64,000 bases of DNA from Fuscibacter oryzae (GTDB taxonomy: Bacteria; Pseudomonadota; Alphaproteobacteria; Rhodobacterales; Rhodobacteraceae). The stretch is taken from assembly GCF_016765795.1 (NCBI RefSeq), contig NZ_JAESVP010000001.1, forward strand, positions 186,001 through 250,000, written 5' to 3'. Made by a program: the position numbers and the translations under genes. The notes under the pieces were generated by a model, which saw only the letters and a list, made by a program, of their open reading frames with translations, was not told the origin of the DNA and made no database searches. Position 1 is the stretch's first letter. Each line of letters starts with the position of its first letter. Below are positions 15,446 through 24,274 of the stretch, in pieces.

Positions 15446-16039
15446 GGTCTTGCCCCTCATTTGATTGGTTGCCACGAGGATAGGGGTTTCGCGCAGGAAA
15501 CGGTTTTCGAAGTTGGCCTGCGAAAGAGCAGATTTCGGCCCCGAAAATTATCTACTGGATAACTTTATTTTTATCACGGCAGATATGCGAATCGCGCTGC
15601 CGCACCCATAGCTGTACCAGGATCTATCCCCGGCCAACGGAACTGAGACGACCCTTACGATCAGCCCCACAGTCACCACCACATCGGGTTGGGATCAAAC
15701 CGCCGATAGACACATCGTCGATGATGCCGGTCAGCGCCTCGGGTAACAGCACTTGGCAACTCCCCCGTCGGTCAGTCCAATATGATGCGGCTGGAAAGCG
15801 GCATCTTCCCCACCCGCCCACATCAGGAGACTACCGCAACCGCAATTCCGCTTCACAGAATCAGCGTTGCGCACCCGCTGATTCCCGAACCGGGCAGCGA
15901 ATTCTTTCCCCGCACCGCCCCGCCACAGCACAAGCCTTTCGTCCGGGCGGCAAATTTACATCCATTCAATCTATAGACAAATAACACCCCATAATCGCAC
16001 CCTAGGGGAAGCCAACGAACCCCTGCGAAAGACATCGCC
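15446..16039. other. Divergent intergenic region without a supported gene
   Basis: This 594-bp stretch separates the leftward Tat-exported binding protein from the rightward DszA-like monooxygenase. Short open frames exist on both strands (for example 15624-15821, minus) but lack ribosome-binding sites and family resemblance. The part next to the leftward gene is AT-rich (about 15540-15590) and probably holds its promoter. The TTTGGAATGGC word is absent here, unlike in the other divergent regions of the island. A short CATCG-T-CGATG palindrome near 15713 is the only other structure noted. Confidence 0.55.
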
Positions 16040-17428
16040 ATGACCCGCCAGATCCACTTCAACGCCTTTGAGATGAACTGCGTTGCCCACCAGTCGCCCG
16101 GCCTTTGGGCCTATCCCGGCGACAGGTCGTGGCAATACAAGGATGTGGAATACTGGCAGGATCTGGCGCGCATTCTGGAGGGCGGGTTCTTTGACGGCAT
16201 CTTCATCGCCGATGTGATCGGCTATTACGATGTCTATCGCGGCAAGAATGACGATGCGATCCGCGAGGGTGCGCAGATTCCAGTGAACGACCCGCTGCAA
16301 CTGGCCGTGCCGATTGCGCTGGCAACCGAGCATCTGGGCATCGGCATCACCGCCTCGACCAGCTTTGAACACCCCTATACCTTCGCCCGCCGCCTGACGA
16401 CTGCCGACCACCTGACCAAGGGGCGGGTGGGGTGGAACATCGTCACCTCTTACCTTGAAAGCGGGGCGAAGAATGTCGGCGAAGGCGGGCTGCGTCGCCA
16501 CGACAACCGCTATGAGGTCGCCAGCGAGTATCTGGAGGTGATCTACAAACTGCTGGAAGGCAGTTGGGAAGATGGCGCGGTGCTGCGTGACCACGAACGC
16601 CGCATCTTTGCCGACCCTGCAAAGGTTCATGAAATTCGCCACAAGGGCAAATTTTTCGACGTGCCGGGCTATCACCTGTCGGAACCCTCGCCCCAGCGGA
16701 CGCCGGTTCTGTTTCAGGCCGGAGCCAGCGCCAATGGCATCGAGTTTGCCGCCAGCAATGCCGAATGCATCTTTGTCGCCGCCCCCACCAAGCCTGTGTT
16801 GAAGGGCTATATCGACCGGCTGAAGGCGCAGGCCGCGCGGTACGGCCGGGCGGGGGATCATCTGGTTTACAACCTGACCACCGTGATCGTCGATGAAACC
16901 GACGCCAAGGCGCAGGCCAAGTATCAGCGCTATCTTGACCACGCCTCTTATGACGGCGCGCTAACCTTTGTTTCGGGCTGGAGCGGGGTGGATTTCGCCC
17001 AATACGCCCCCACCGATCTGGTGCGCAAGATCGACACCAATGCCGTGAAGTCGCTGCTGGAACATTTCACCAATGGTCAGCAATGGTCGGTGGCGGAACT
17101 TGCGCAATGGGCGGGTATCGGCGGGCTTGGCCCGGTGATCGTGGGCGGGCCGGAAAAGGTCGCCGATGAATTGCAGGCCTGGCAAGAGGAAACCGGGGTG
17201 GACGGGTTCAACCTGGCCTATGCCGTGGCGCATGAGACCTTTGAATCGATTGCCGGTTACCTCGTGCCCGAACTGCAACGCCGTGGGGTTTATCGCACCG
17301 CCTATACCCCCGGCACCCTGCGCCACAAGCTGTTCGGCAAGGGCGACCGGCTGGCCGCCCCCCACCCCGGTGCCAGCTATCGTGACCTTGGCGCCCGTCT
17401 GGCCGCCGGTCAGGTCGCTGCCGAATAA
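16040..17428 (+). CDS. DszA/DmoA-like LLM flavin monooxygenase
   Basis: This 462-residue NtaA/SnaA/DszA-family monooxygenase opens with FNAFEMNCVAHQSPGLW (9-25). It contains NDPLQLAVPIALATEHLGIGITAS and the GRVGWNIVTSYLESGAKN segment near 135-152, which belongs to the flavin/substrate pocket. The C-terminal GTLRHKLFGKGDRLA is typical of DszA and DmoA. Known members cleave dibenzothiophene sulfone (DszA) or dimethyl sulfide (DmoA) with FMNH2 and O2. A paralogue of identical length lies at 22886. It heads an operon with two DszC/SfnC-like flavoenzymes, which suggests sequential S-oxidation and C-S cleavage of an organic sulfide or sulfone. The FMN reductase at 4345 is the likely partner. Confidence 0.87.
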   Translation: MTRQIHFNAFEMNCVAHQSPGLWAYPGDRSWQYKDVEYWQDLARILEGGFFDGIFIADVIGYYDVYRGKNDDAIREGAQIPVNDPLQLAVPIALATEHLGIGITASTSFEHPYTFARRLTTADHLTKGRVGWNIVTSYLESGAKNVGEGGLRRHDNRYEVASEYLEVIYKLLEGSWEDGAVLRDHERRIFADPAKVHEIRHKGKFFDVPGYHLSEPSPQRTPVLFQAGASANGIEFAASNAECIFVAAPTKPVLKGYIDRLKAQAARYGRAGDHLVYNLTTVIVDETDAKAQAKYQRYLDHASYDGALTFVSGWSGVDFAQYAPTDLVRKIDTNAVKSLLEHFTNGQQWSVAELAQWAGIGGLGPVIVGGPEKVADELQAWQEETGVDGFNLAYAVAHETFESIAGYLVPELQRRGVYRTAYTPGTLRHKLFGKGDRLAAPHPGASYRDLGARLAAGQVAAE

Positions 17429-17450
17429 CCGACGACAAGGAACCCCCGAG

Positions 17451-18689
17451 ATGGGACGCACCGAACGAGACTGGCCGCTGGCCGCGCGCTACGCGGAACT
17501 CAAGACCCACTTTCAGCCGATCTTTGACCGCATCGCCGAAGGGGCCCCTGCACGAGAGGCAACCCGCGCCCTGCCCCACGAACAGATCGGCTGGCTGAAA
17601 GCAGCGGGCTTTGGCGCCCTGCGCGTGCCGGTTGATCAGGGGGGCAGCGGGGTGACGATCCCTGATCTTTTCCGCCTGCTGATTGATCTGGCCGAGGCGG
17701 ACAGCAACATCGCCCAGTCGCTGCGCGGCCATTTCGCCTTTGTCGAAGACATTCTGGCCCGCCCCGAGGCGGTGGCAAAGCCGTGGTTCGCCCGTTTCGT
17801 CGCCGGTGAGATCGTCGGCAACGGCTGGTCCGAAGTGGGCGATGTGAAGCTGGGTGAGCGCAAGACGCAACTTGTGCCGCAGGGCACCGATTTTGCGCTG
17901 GAGGGGGTGAAGTATTACTCGACCGGCGCGATCTTTGCCGAATGGATCGACGTTCTGGCCACCCGCAGCGACGATGGCACGGCGGTGATTGCGGCGGTGG
18001 ACACGCGGCAGCCCTCGGTCCAGCGATCCGATGACTGGACCGGCTTTGGCCAGCGTACCACCGGCAGCGGCACCACCACCTTCACAACTGCCCCTGTCGC
18101 CGCGGCGCATGTCTTTCCGTTTGAAACCCGCTTTCGCTATCAGACCGCGTTTTACCAGACCGTCTTGAACGCGGTTCTGGCCGGATCGGCGGCGGCGGCG
18201 GTGCGTGATGCGGCCGCGTTCCTGAAGGCGCGCAAGCGGGTTTACAGCAGCGGCACCGCGCCGGTTGCGGCGCAAGACCCGCAGCTTTTGCAGGTGATCG
18301 GCCGCGCCCATGCCTTTGCCGAAGCTGCCCGCGCCACCACCCTTGCCGGGGCCGAAGCCGTGCAGACCGCCTATGAAGCGCAATTCCTGAACGATGAGGC
18401 CGCCGAAAAGGCTGCCAATATTCAGGCCGAACTCGCCTCTGCCCGCGCGCAATCTGCCGCGGCCGATCTATCCTTGCGCGCCACAACCGACATCTTCAAC
18501 GCGCTGTCGGCCTCGGCCACCGATGCCGGGCTGGCGATTGACCGGCACTGGCGCAACGCCCGCACCGCCGCCAACCACAACCCCCTGATCTTCAAGGAAC
18601 GTATCCTTGGCGACCATGTGGTCAACGGCACCGAACCCCCGTTCCTGTGGCAGATCGGCACGCCCGACCTGCCCAAAACCGAAAGATAA
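17451..18689 (+). CDS. Acyl-CoA dehydrogenase-fold flavin monooxygenase (DszC/SfnC-like), copy 1
   Basis: The start is ATG 17451 (MGRTERDWPLAARY), preceded by AAGGA; an in-frame extension upstream overlaps the previous gene and is not family-like. The 412-residue product has the acyl-CoA dehydrogenase fold but belongs to the FMNH2-dependent oxygenases DszC/SfnC. It shows GWSEVGDVKLGE (125-136), YYSTGAIFAEW (155-165) and a WTGFGQRTTGSG loop (196-207). The C-terminal DRHWRNARTAANHNP segment is the usual flavin/active-site region of DszC and SfnC. Such enzymes oxidise organic sulfides or sulfones. It follows the DszA-like gene by 22 bp and precedes a second, similar gene by 4 bp. Confidence 0.85.
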   Translation: MGRTERDWPLAARYAELKTHFQPIFDRIAEGAPAREATRALPHEQIGWLKAAGFGALRVPVDQGGSGVTIPDLFRLLIDLAEADSNIAQSLRGHFAFVEDILARPEAVAKPWFARFVAGEIVGNGWSEVGDVKLGERKTQLVPQGTDFALEGVKYYSTGAIFAEWIDVLATRSDDGTAVIAAVDTRQPSVQRSDDWTGFGQRTTGSGTTTFTTAPVAAAHVFPFETRFRYQTAFYQTVLNAVLAGSAAAAVRDAAAFLKARKRVYSSGTAPVAAQDPQLLQVIGRAHAFAEAARATTLAGAEAVQTAYEAQFLNDEAAEKAANIQAELASARAQSAAADLSLRATTDIFNALSASATDAGLAIDRHWRNARTAANHNPLIFKERILGDHVVNGTEPPFLWQIGTPDLPKTER

Positions 18690-18693
18690 TCCC

Positions 18694-19962
18694 ATGGGAT
18701 CGCTTAACCAGACCCAGATCGACCACAGTATCCACCCCCGCGTCAATTCAGCCGATCCGGTCCCGCCGCGCCCCCGCCCGGCAACGCCCCCCCATGGGCT
18801 GAAGGACGATGCCGAGGCCATTGCCATCGCCCGGCGGCTGGCCGCGCAATTCGCCCCCGGTGCCGCCCTGCGCGACCGAGAGGGGCTGCTGCCCCTGGCC
18901 GAGCTGGACGCCTATTCGCAAAGCGGCCTGTGGTCGATCAACGTGCCCAAGGCCTATGGAGGGCCGGGCCTGAGCCATGCGACGCTGGCCAAGGTGATCT
19001 CGATCATCGCCGCCGCAGATCCGGCGATTGCCCAGATCACCCAGAACCATCTGGCCATCCTCAACACCGTCGATCTGGAAGGCACCGAGGCCGAGAAAAA
19101 GCGCACCTTCGACTGGGCGCTGCAAGGCATCCGCTTTGGCAATGCGTTTTCCGAGCTGAACAGCAAGACCGTCGCCGCCTTTGAAACCACCGTGCGGTTT
19201 GACGGCGACGAGGCGGTGGTGAACGGCGAAAAGTTTTATACCACCGGCGCGCTTTTGGCCCATGTCATCCCCACCGTCGCCATCGACAACGGCACCGCCT
19301 ATCTGGTCTTCATTGACCGCGACACGGCGGGCCTGACCGTGACGAACAACTGGTCCAGCTTTGGCCAGCGCACCACCGCCTCGGGCGGGGTCAAGCTGGA
19401 CAATGTGCGCGTGCCCAAGGACCGGGCGGTTCGGCTGAAATCATTTGACGAACACCCCACAATCGCGGGCCCCTTGTCGCAGATCATCCAGGCCGCGATT
19501 GATGTGGGCATCGCGCGGGGGGCGATTGACGATACCATCGCCTTCATCCGCAATCACAGCCGCCCGTGGATCGACAGCGGCAAGGAAAAGGCCAGCGAAG
19601 ACCCCCTGAGCATCATCGCCATCGGCGACCTGAAAATCTGCCTGCACGCGGCAGAGGCTCTGCTGGACATCGCGGGCCGGTCCATCGATGTGGGCTATGC
19701 CGAACCCACGCTGGATAACGTCAGCGAGGCGACGCTGCGCACCGCCGAGGCCAAGGTTCTGACCACCCAGATCGCCATTGAAGCCACGAACAAGCTGTTC
19801 GAACTGGCCGGCACCCGCGCCACTCTGAACCAGCACGGGCTGGACCGTCACTGGCGGAACGCCCGCGTTCACACGCTGCATGACCCTGTTCGGTGGAAGT
19901 TCTACCACATCGGCAACTTCTATCTGAACGACGCCCATCCGCCACGCCACCCCTGGAACTGA
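18694..19962 (+). CDS. Acyl-CoA dehydrogenase-fold flavin monooxygenase (SfnC-like), copy 2
   Basis: The start is ATG 18694 (MGSLNQTQIDHSIH). The 422-residue product is a second DszC/SfnC-like enzyme. It has a proline-rich N-terminal lead (about 22-33), the AFSELNSKTVAAFETT segment (151-166), FYTTGALLAHVIP (181-193), the WSSFGQRTTASGG loop (220-232) and the C-terminal LDRHWRNARVHTLHDP region. It resembles the neighbouring copy across the whole length, but the N-terminus is longer and several loop residues differ. Tandem placement 4 bp apart suggests either a two-component heteromer or two successive oxidations of one substrate. A ribosome-binding site is weak (GAAAG), consistent with coupling to the previous gene. 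Confidence 0.85.
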   Translation: MGSLNQTQIDHSIHPRVNSADPVPPRPRPATPPHGLKDDAEAIAIARRLAAQFAPGAALRDREGLLPLAELDAYSQSGLWSINVPKAYGGPGLSHATLAKVISIIAAADPAIAQITQNHLAILNTVDLEGTEAEKKRTFDWALQGIRFGNAFSELNSKTVAAFETTVRFDGDEAVVNGEKFYTTGALLAHVIPTVAIDNGTAYLVFIDRDTAGLTVTNNWSSFGQRTTASGGVKLDNVRVPKDRAVRLKSFDEHPTIAGPLSQIIQAAIDVGIARGAIDDTIAFIRNHSRPWIDSGKEKASEDPLSIIAIGDLKICLHAAEALLDIAGRSIDVGYAEPTLDNVSEATLRTAEAKVLTTQIAIEATNKLFELAGTRATLNQHGLDRHWRNARVHTLHDPVRWKFYHIGNFYLNDAHPPRHPWN

Positions 19963-20079
19963 GGTTCGGGGCCAGCGGACCCACCAAGGGTGGCGGCCAA
20001 AAGGTCGCCGCCCTGTTGAATGGCGCAAGCACTGTCATAGCCCACGCCAGAAGAATACTGTTCCCCTTGGCAGGCCAGC

Positions 20080-20090
20080 TTTGGAATGGC
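20080..20090 (+). promoter_or_regulatory. TTTGGAATGGC motif, copy 2 (exact)
   Basis: The exact 11-base word lies 79 bp upstream of the FAD oxidoreductase start, in the 207-bp gap after the second SfnC-like gene. An AT-rich stretch follows (around 20110-20150), suggesting an internal promoter for the last two genes. Confidence 0.5.
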
Positions 20091-20169
20091 GTTTTTCGAA
20101 TGCCGACGGACAATGACTACATAAATGATCGTGATTTAATCGCGCAAACCGGCAGCAGGCAGAAACGAC

Positions 20170-21600
20170 ATGACCCAGCACAGCAAAGGCACCGCGCATC
20201 ACGTCACTGTTGTGGGCGGCGGGCTTTCGGGCGCGGCGATTGCCTATCACCTTGCCCGTCAGGTTGACCCCACCCTGGTGCAGATTACCGTGATCGAACC
20301 GCGCGCGGAGCTGGGCCAGGGTCTGGCCTATTCTACCCCCGACCCCGACCACCGTCTGAACGTGCCCGATCACAAAATGTCGCTGTCGGTGGACGACCCC
20401 GAAGATTTCCACCGTTGGCTGCATTCGCCCGAAGGCCCCGTTCTGCCCGGCGCTTCGGCCACCCTGAGGGGAGAGATTTTTGCCCCCCGCCACGTCTTTG
20501 CCAGCTATGTCGCCGCCCGCCTGCGTCCCTATCTTGCCAGCGGCCAGATCCGGCATCTGCAAGACACCGCGACTGGCGCCGAGGAGCTGGCCGATGGCAG
20601 GCTGGTCCTTCGCACCGAAGGCGGTGCAAGGATCTTCGCGGACCAGTTGGTCCTCTCGATCACCCACCCCGCCCCGCGCCTGCCGGCCGAGATTGCCAGA
20701 TTGGCCGGGCACCGCACCCTGATCGCCGATGCCTATGCCCCCGGCGCGCTGGACGGGATTGCCCCGACTGACCGGGTTCTGGTGCTGGGCTCGGGCCTGA
20801 CCGGGGCCGATGTGGTCGCAACGCTGGTTCAGCGCGGGCATCTGGCCCGGATCGACCTTTTGTCCCGCCATGGCCGCTTTTCTGCGCCGCATGGCCCGGT
20901 GCAGGCCGAAACCAGTGGCGACTTTGCCAAGGCCCCTGAAAAAACCGCCCTTGAACTGCTGCGCCGGGTTCGCGCGGTTTTGCAGGCCGATGCGGCGGCA
21001 GGGCTGACATGGCACGCCGCCTTTGACCGGCTGCGCGCCCAAGGGCCTGCCATTTGGGCCGCCCTACCCCAGCCAGAGCGGCGGCGCTTTTTGCGCCATC
21101 TGAGGGGCTTGTGGGATGTGCACCGCTTTCGCATCGCGCCGCAGACCCATGACATCTTGCAAAAATCCATTGCCGCCCGCCGGGTTCTGCCGGTCGCCGG
21201 GCAAATCACCATTGCGCAGGCCAACGGCCGAAAGGCCACGCTGCAAATCCGCCTGCGCAAAAGCCAAGAGCTTTTGACGGTCGAGGTTGACCGCATCATT
21301 CTTGCCACCGGCCCGTCGCACAGCGATGCGATCCGCCAGTCGCCATTCCTGACCGCGCTGGCCGGGCTGGGGCTGATCGCGCCCGATCCCTTGGGCCTTG
21401 GCCTTGCAACCGCCCCAACGGGGGCCGCGCGCCATATCGACGGAACCGCCGATGAACGCATCCTGATCGGCGGCCCCTTGGCCCGTGGCACGGTGGGCGA
21501 ATTGATGGGCGTGCCAGAGGTCACCTCTTGGGCCGCGCGCCTTGCGACGGAACTCCTTGGCCGGGTTCCGGTTGCGGCGACAACCGTGGCCGCCGGATGA
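20170..21600 (+). CDS. FAD/NAD(P)-binding oxidoreductase, YdhS-like
   Basis: This 476-residue flavoprotein has an N-terminal dinucleotide-binding motif (VTVVGGGLSGAAIAYHLA, 12-29) and the GQGLAYSTPDPDHRLNVP segment that marks the YdhS/COG4529 family. A second Rossmann motif (VLVLGSGLTGADVVATL, about 199-215) probably binds NAD(P)H. The C-terminal half contains ILATGPSH. The biochemical role of this family is poorly defined. It is preceded by its own TTTGGAATGGC motif and followed 7 bp later by a small hydrolase-like gene. The context suggests a redox step in organosulfur use, or supply of electrons to the DszC-like enzymes. That is inference. Confidence 0.8.
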   Translation: MTQHSKGTAHHVTVVGGGLSGAAIAYHLARQVDPTLVQITVIEPRAELGQGLAYSTPDPDHRLNVPDHKMSLSVDDPEDFHRWLHSPEGPVLPGASATLRGEIFAPRHVFASYVAARLRPYLASGQIRHLQDTATGAEELADGRLVLRTEGGARIFADQLVLSITHPAPRLPAEIARLAGHRTLIADAYAPGALDGIAPTDRVLVLGSGLTGADVVATLVQRGHLARIDLLSRHGRFSAPHGPVQAETSGDFAKAPEKTALELLRRVRAVLQADAAAGLTWHAAFDRLRAQGPAIWAALPQPERRRFLRHLRGLWDVHRFRIAPQTHDILQKSIAARRVLPVAGQITIAQANGRKATLQIRLRKSQELLTVEVDRIILATGPSHSDAIRQSPFLTALAGLGLIAPDPLGLGLATAPTGAARHIDGTADERILIGGPLARGTVGELMGVPEVTSWAARLATELLGRVPVAATTVAAG

Positions 21601-21607
21601 TCCACCG

Positions 21608-22087
21608 ATGCGCTATTTGTTGATCAGCCCCCGGCGACTGGCCCCCGAGGCACGCAAGCGCTGCGGCATGCCGAATGGCCAACTGATCCAGCATACCCCC
21701 GACAGCAGCCGGGGCCTGCGCCATGCCGAAGAGGATCTGGAGCGCGCGATCAGCAGTTGCGGCCCCCTGCCTTGGCTGGTTGCCGCTGGCCCGGCAGTTG
21801 CGCTTTTGCAGCATGTGGTGACCAGAACCCTGTCGGCCCGGATCATGGGCGCAATCCTGCTGCACCCCGCAGACTGGGCTGAGGACCGCATCGCCCTGCC
21901 CCTGACCGATACGCCCTTTGCCTTTCCGGTTCTGACGCTGGGGGCATCTGCCTTTCGGGTTGCGGCCTGGCAGGCGGTGGAATTACCAGCCAATTCGCAA
22001 GACCAGATTCTGTTGACCCCTGCCTTCACATCCCTGCTGGCCGCGCGCCGGGCGGCCTTGCAGCGGGCGGGCGCTCTGGTCAGCTAG
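21608..22087 (+). CDS. Small RBBP9/YdeN-like alpha/beta-hydrolase-fold protein lacking the nucleophile
   Basis: This 159-residue protein starts at ATG 21608, seven bases after the FAD oxidoreductase stop. The layout LPWLVAAGPAVALLQHVV followed by RIMGAILLHPADWAEDR and FAFPVLTLGASAF resembles the RBBP9/YdeN serine-hydrolase family. In that family a G-x-S-x-G nucleophile elbow is followed by a GALLVAPAD strand and a fast-turn strand. At the expected elbow the sequence reads AAGPAVA, without serine, so it is probably not a serine hydrolase. The family call is tentative. It is cotranscribed with the YdhS-like protein and ends 9 bp before the convergent Rrf2 gene. Confidence 0.5.
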   Translation: MRYLLISPRRLAPEARKRCGMPNGQLIQHTPDSSRGLRHAEEDLERAISSCGPLPWLVAAGPAVALLQHVVTRTLSARIMGAILLHPADWAEDRIALPLTDTPFAFPVLTLGASAFRVAAWQAVELPANSQDQILLTPAFTSLLAARRAALQRAGALVS

Positions 22088-22096
22088 GGGCCCGCC

Positions 22097-22561
22097 CTAC
22101 CCGGCGCGCAGGCTCGCGTCGCCCCGCCCCGCGTCGCCCCGCGCCAACCCGGTGTTTGCCATCTCCAGCAAGGTCTTGCGGTCCAGAACCGAGGCGACGG
22201 CATCGCGCACCTCCAGCATGGTTAGCCGAACCGAGCAGGCCCGCACATCCCGACAATCGGAACAGGGCACATAGGCCGTGCGGCTGGCGCAGGCGATCGG
22301 GGCCAGGGGGCCGTCCAGCACCCGCAACACCTCGCCGACCGAAACCACATCTGCGGGCCGGGCCAGCCGATAGCCCCCCGTTCGTCCCTTGCGGGTGCTG
22401 ACGATGCCCGCAACCCGCAGCTCGGCCAGAATCGTATCAAGGAACTTTTTGGAAATGCCATGCCGCTCGGCCATATCGGCCGATTGCAGCACCGTCTCCG
22501 GGTCGGACATGGCAAGGTCGGACAGGGCCTTCAGCCCATATTTGCTTTTCATCGTCAACAT
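22097..22561 (-). CDS. Rrf2 family transcriptional regulator with Cys cluster
   Basis: This 154-residue regulator starts at ATG 22561-22559 (MLTMKSKYGLKAL), eight bases after AGGAGG. An upstream in-frame extension to 22633 reads through the Shine-Dalgarno region and is rejected. The N-terminal winged helix shows KYGLKALSDLA and IVSTRKGRTGGYRLARPA, typical of Rrf2. Four cysteines (Cys91, Cys100, Cys103, Cys109) occupy the IscR/NsrR iron-sulfur region, so an Fe-S cluster or thiol sensor is possible. Rrf2 member CymR controls sulfur assimilation in Firmicutes. Lying between two organosulfur operons, and divergent from one whose control region holds two GGAAT motifs, it is the best local candidate regulator of the island. 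Confidence 0.85.
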   Translation of the reverse strand: MLTMKSKYGLKALSDLAMSDPETVLQSADMAERHGISKKFLDTILAELRVAGIVSTRKGRTGGYRLARPADVVSVGEVLRVLDGPLAPIACASRTAYVPCSDCRDVRACSVRLTMLEVRDAVASVLDRKTLLEMANTGLARGDAGRGDASLRAG

Positions 22562-22727
22562 TATCTCGCCTCCTCCTGCCCCGGCCAGGTGATACCATGG
22601 CCGCAGTGTCGGTCCATACCCCCGATTGGCCAAAAGCGTAAATGACCACTGCGGGGATATTCATTTCCGGCAGGGGCGCAACCCGCCCCCTCGGTGCCCG
22701 TCAGAGAGAATGTTCTTTCCGGCCCCA

Positions 22728-22737
22728 TCGGAATGGC
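22728..22737 (+). promoter_or_regulatory. Near match to island motif (TCGGAATGGC)
   Basis: The bases TCGGAATGGC match the last eight positions of TTTGGAATGGC. A TTTCC lies upstream (22716-22720), giving a TTCC-N9-GGAA inverted arrangement. It is 149 bp upstream of the DszA-like gene. Confidence 0.4.
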
Positions 22738-22766
22738 GAAATTTTTCACCTCTATCCACCAAAACC

Positions 22767-22777
22767 TTTGGAATCGC
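22767..22777 (+). promoter_or_regulatory. Near match to island motif (TTTGGAATCGC)
   Basis: The bases TTTGGAATCGC differ from the exact motif at one position (C for G at position 9). The site is 109 bp upstream of the DszA-like gene at 22886 and about 206 bp from the Rrf2 start. Confidence 0.45.
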
Positions 22778-22885
22778 GGGCAGGCGTGGCGCGGCCTATC
22801 ATGCAGCAGGAAATCTCGACAGGAATAGTCCATATGCGTGATCATCGTTTTGGCAGCACCTCCTGTGCCGACATCGGGGGGGATC

Positions 22886-24274
22886 ATGGCTGACCGCCTG
22901 CCCCGTCCAATCATTGTGAACGCGTTCAACATGAATTGCGTCGGCCATATCAACCATGGCCAATGGACCCATCCGCGCGACACCTCGGTGAATTACAAAC
23001 GGCTGGAGTATTGGACCGGCCTTGCAAAAACGCTGGAGCGCGGACTGTTCGACGCGATCTTTCTGGCCGACATTCTGGGCACCTATGACGTTTATGGCGG
23101 CGGCATCGATGTGACCGCGCGCGAAGCGGTGCAACTGCCGGTCAATGATCCGCTAATGCTGGTTTCGGCGATGGCCGCCGTGACCAAGGGCCTTGGCTTT
23201 GGCGTTACCGTCAATGTGAACAACGAAGCGCCCTACAGCTTTGCCCGGCGGATCAGCACGCTGGATCATCTGACCGATGGTCGCATCGGCTGGAACATCG
23301 TCACCGGCTATCTGGACAGCGCCGCCCGCGCCGTGGGGCGCGACGGGCAAACCGGCCATGACCTGCGCTATGATCAGGCCGACGACTATCTGGAGGTGCT
23401 GTATAAGCTCTGGGAAGGGTCGTGGGAGGAAGATGCCGTGCGCGCCGACCGCGCGGCCCGCGTCTATGCCGACCCGGCCAAGATTCACCCGGTTCACCAT
23501 CGCGGCCCCTTCTACCGCGTCGATGGCTATCATCTGTCCGAACCCTCGCCCCAGCGCACGCCGGTGCTGTTTCAGGCCGGCACCTCGGGGCGCGGGCAGC
23601 GCTTTGCCGCGCGCCATGCCGAATGCGTCTTTATCTCGGTGCCCGACAAGGCGGCGGCCCGCGCCGCCTCTCGTGCCATTCGCCAAGCGGTGGCCGATGC
23701 CGGGCGCGATCCGCAAGATGTGCGCATCCTGAACGGCATTTCCGTGATCACCGACGCAAGTCGCGCCGCCGCTTTTGACAAGCTGGCCGAATATCGCGCC
23801 GCCTCCAGCCCCGAGGCGGGGCTGGCGCATTATTCGGCCTCTCTCAACATCGACTTTGGCCGCTATGGGCTGGATGATCCGATCCCCTTTGGCCAGACAA
23901 ATGCCATCCAGTCGGCGGCGAAACTGGCCGAAAGCCGGGGCTGGACCAAAAGGCAACTCTTGGACCAACTGGCCCTTGGCGGGCGCTATCCGCTTGCGCT
24001 TGGCACGCCTGCCGAAGTGGCGGACGAGCTGGAATCATGGGTGCGCGAGGGCGAGATTGACGGCTTTAACCTGTCCCGCATCGTCACCCCCGAAAGCTAT
24101 GCCGACTTTGCCGATCTGGTGGTGCCCGAACTGCAAACCCGCGGACTTTACAAGACCAGCTACGGCCAGGGCACCCTGCGCGCCCGCATTTTCGGCCAAG
24201 GCGACCGCCTGCCTGCAACCCACACCGCCCATGCATTCCGCATCGGCACCCAACTGAAAGGAGCGGCGGAATGA
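22886..24274 (+). CDS. DszA/NtaA-like LLM flavin monooxygenase, second copy
   Basis: This 462-residue protein starts at ATG 22886 ([20 protein letters not shown]) after a GGGGGG run. An earlier in-frame ATG at 22838 adds 16 residues that lack family similarity. It is a clear paralogue of the DszA-like protein at 16040, with the same length and shared NAFx[23 protein letters not shown] and C-terminal [15 protein letters not shown] motifs. It is coupled through ATGA (24271-24274) to an SsuD-like monooxygenase gene. The pair may release sulfite from an organosulfur compound in two steps, as in sulfone to sulfinate or sulfonate to sulfite. The substrate is not deducible. Confidence 0.86.
   Translation: MADRLPRPIIVNAFNMNCVGHINHGQWTHPRDTSVNYKRLEYWTGLAKTLERGLFDAIFLADILGTYDVYGGGIDVTAREAVQLPVNDPLMLVSAMAAVTKGLGFGVTVNVNNEAPYSFARRISTLDHLTDGRIGWNIVTGYLDSAARAVGRDGQTGHDLRYDQADDYLEVLYKLWEGSWEEDAVRADRAARVYADPAKIHPVHHRGPFYRVDGYHLSEPSPQRTPVLFQAGTSGRGQRFAARHAECVFISVPDKAAARAASRAIRQAVADAGRDPQDVRILNGISVITDASRAAAFDKLAEYRAASSPEAGLAHYSASLNIDFGRYGLDDPIPFGQTNAIQSAAKLAESRGWTKRQLLDQLALGGRYPLALGTPAEVADELESWVREGEIDGFNLSRIVTPESYADFADLVVPELQTRGLYKTSYGQGTLRARIFGQGDRLPATHTAHAFRIGTQLKGAAE

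Larger units (their letters stand above)
22562..22885. other. Divergent control region between the Rrf2 regulator and the second DszA-like operon
   Basis: This 324-bp stretch contains no supported gene. It carries two near matches to the island motif (TCGGAATGGC at 22728 and TTTGGAATCGC at 22767), spaced 39 bp apart and both on the plus strand. It therefore probably carries the promoter of the rightward LLM pair and, by position, could allow autoregulation of the Rrf2 gene. Confidence 0.6.

Noticed and set aside
15624-15821. A short minus-strand frame in the 594-bp intergenic region that might be a gene remnant
   Set aside because: No domain or family resemblance could be recognised and there is no start signal.
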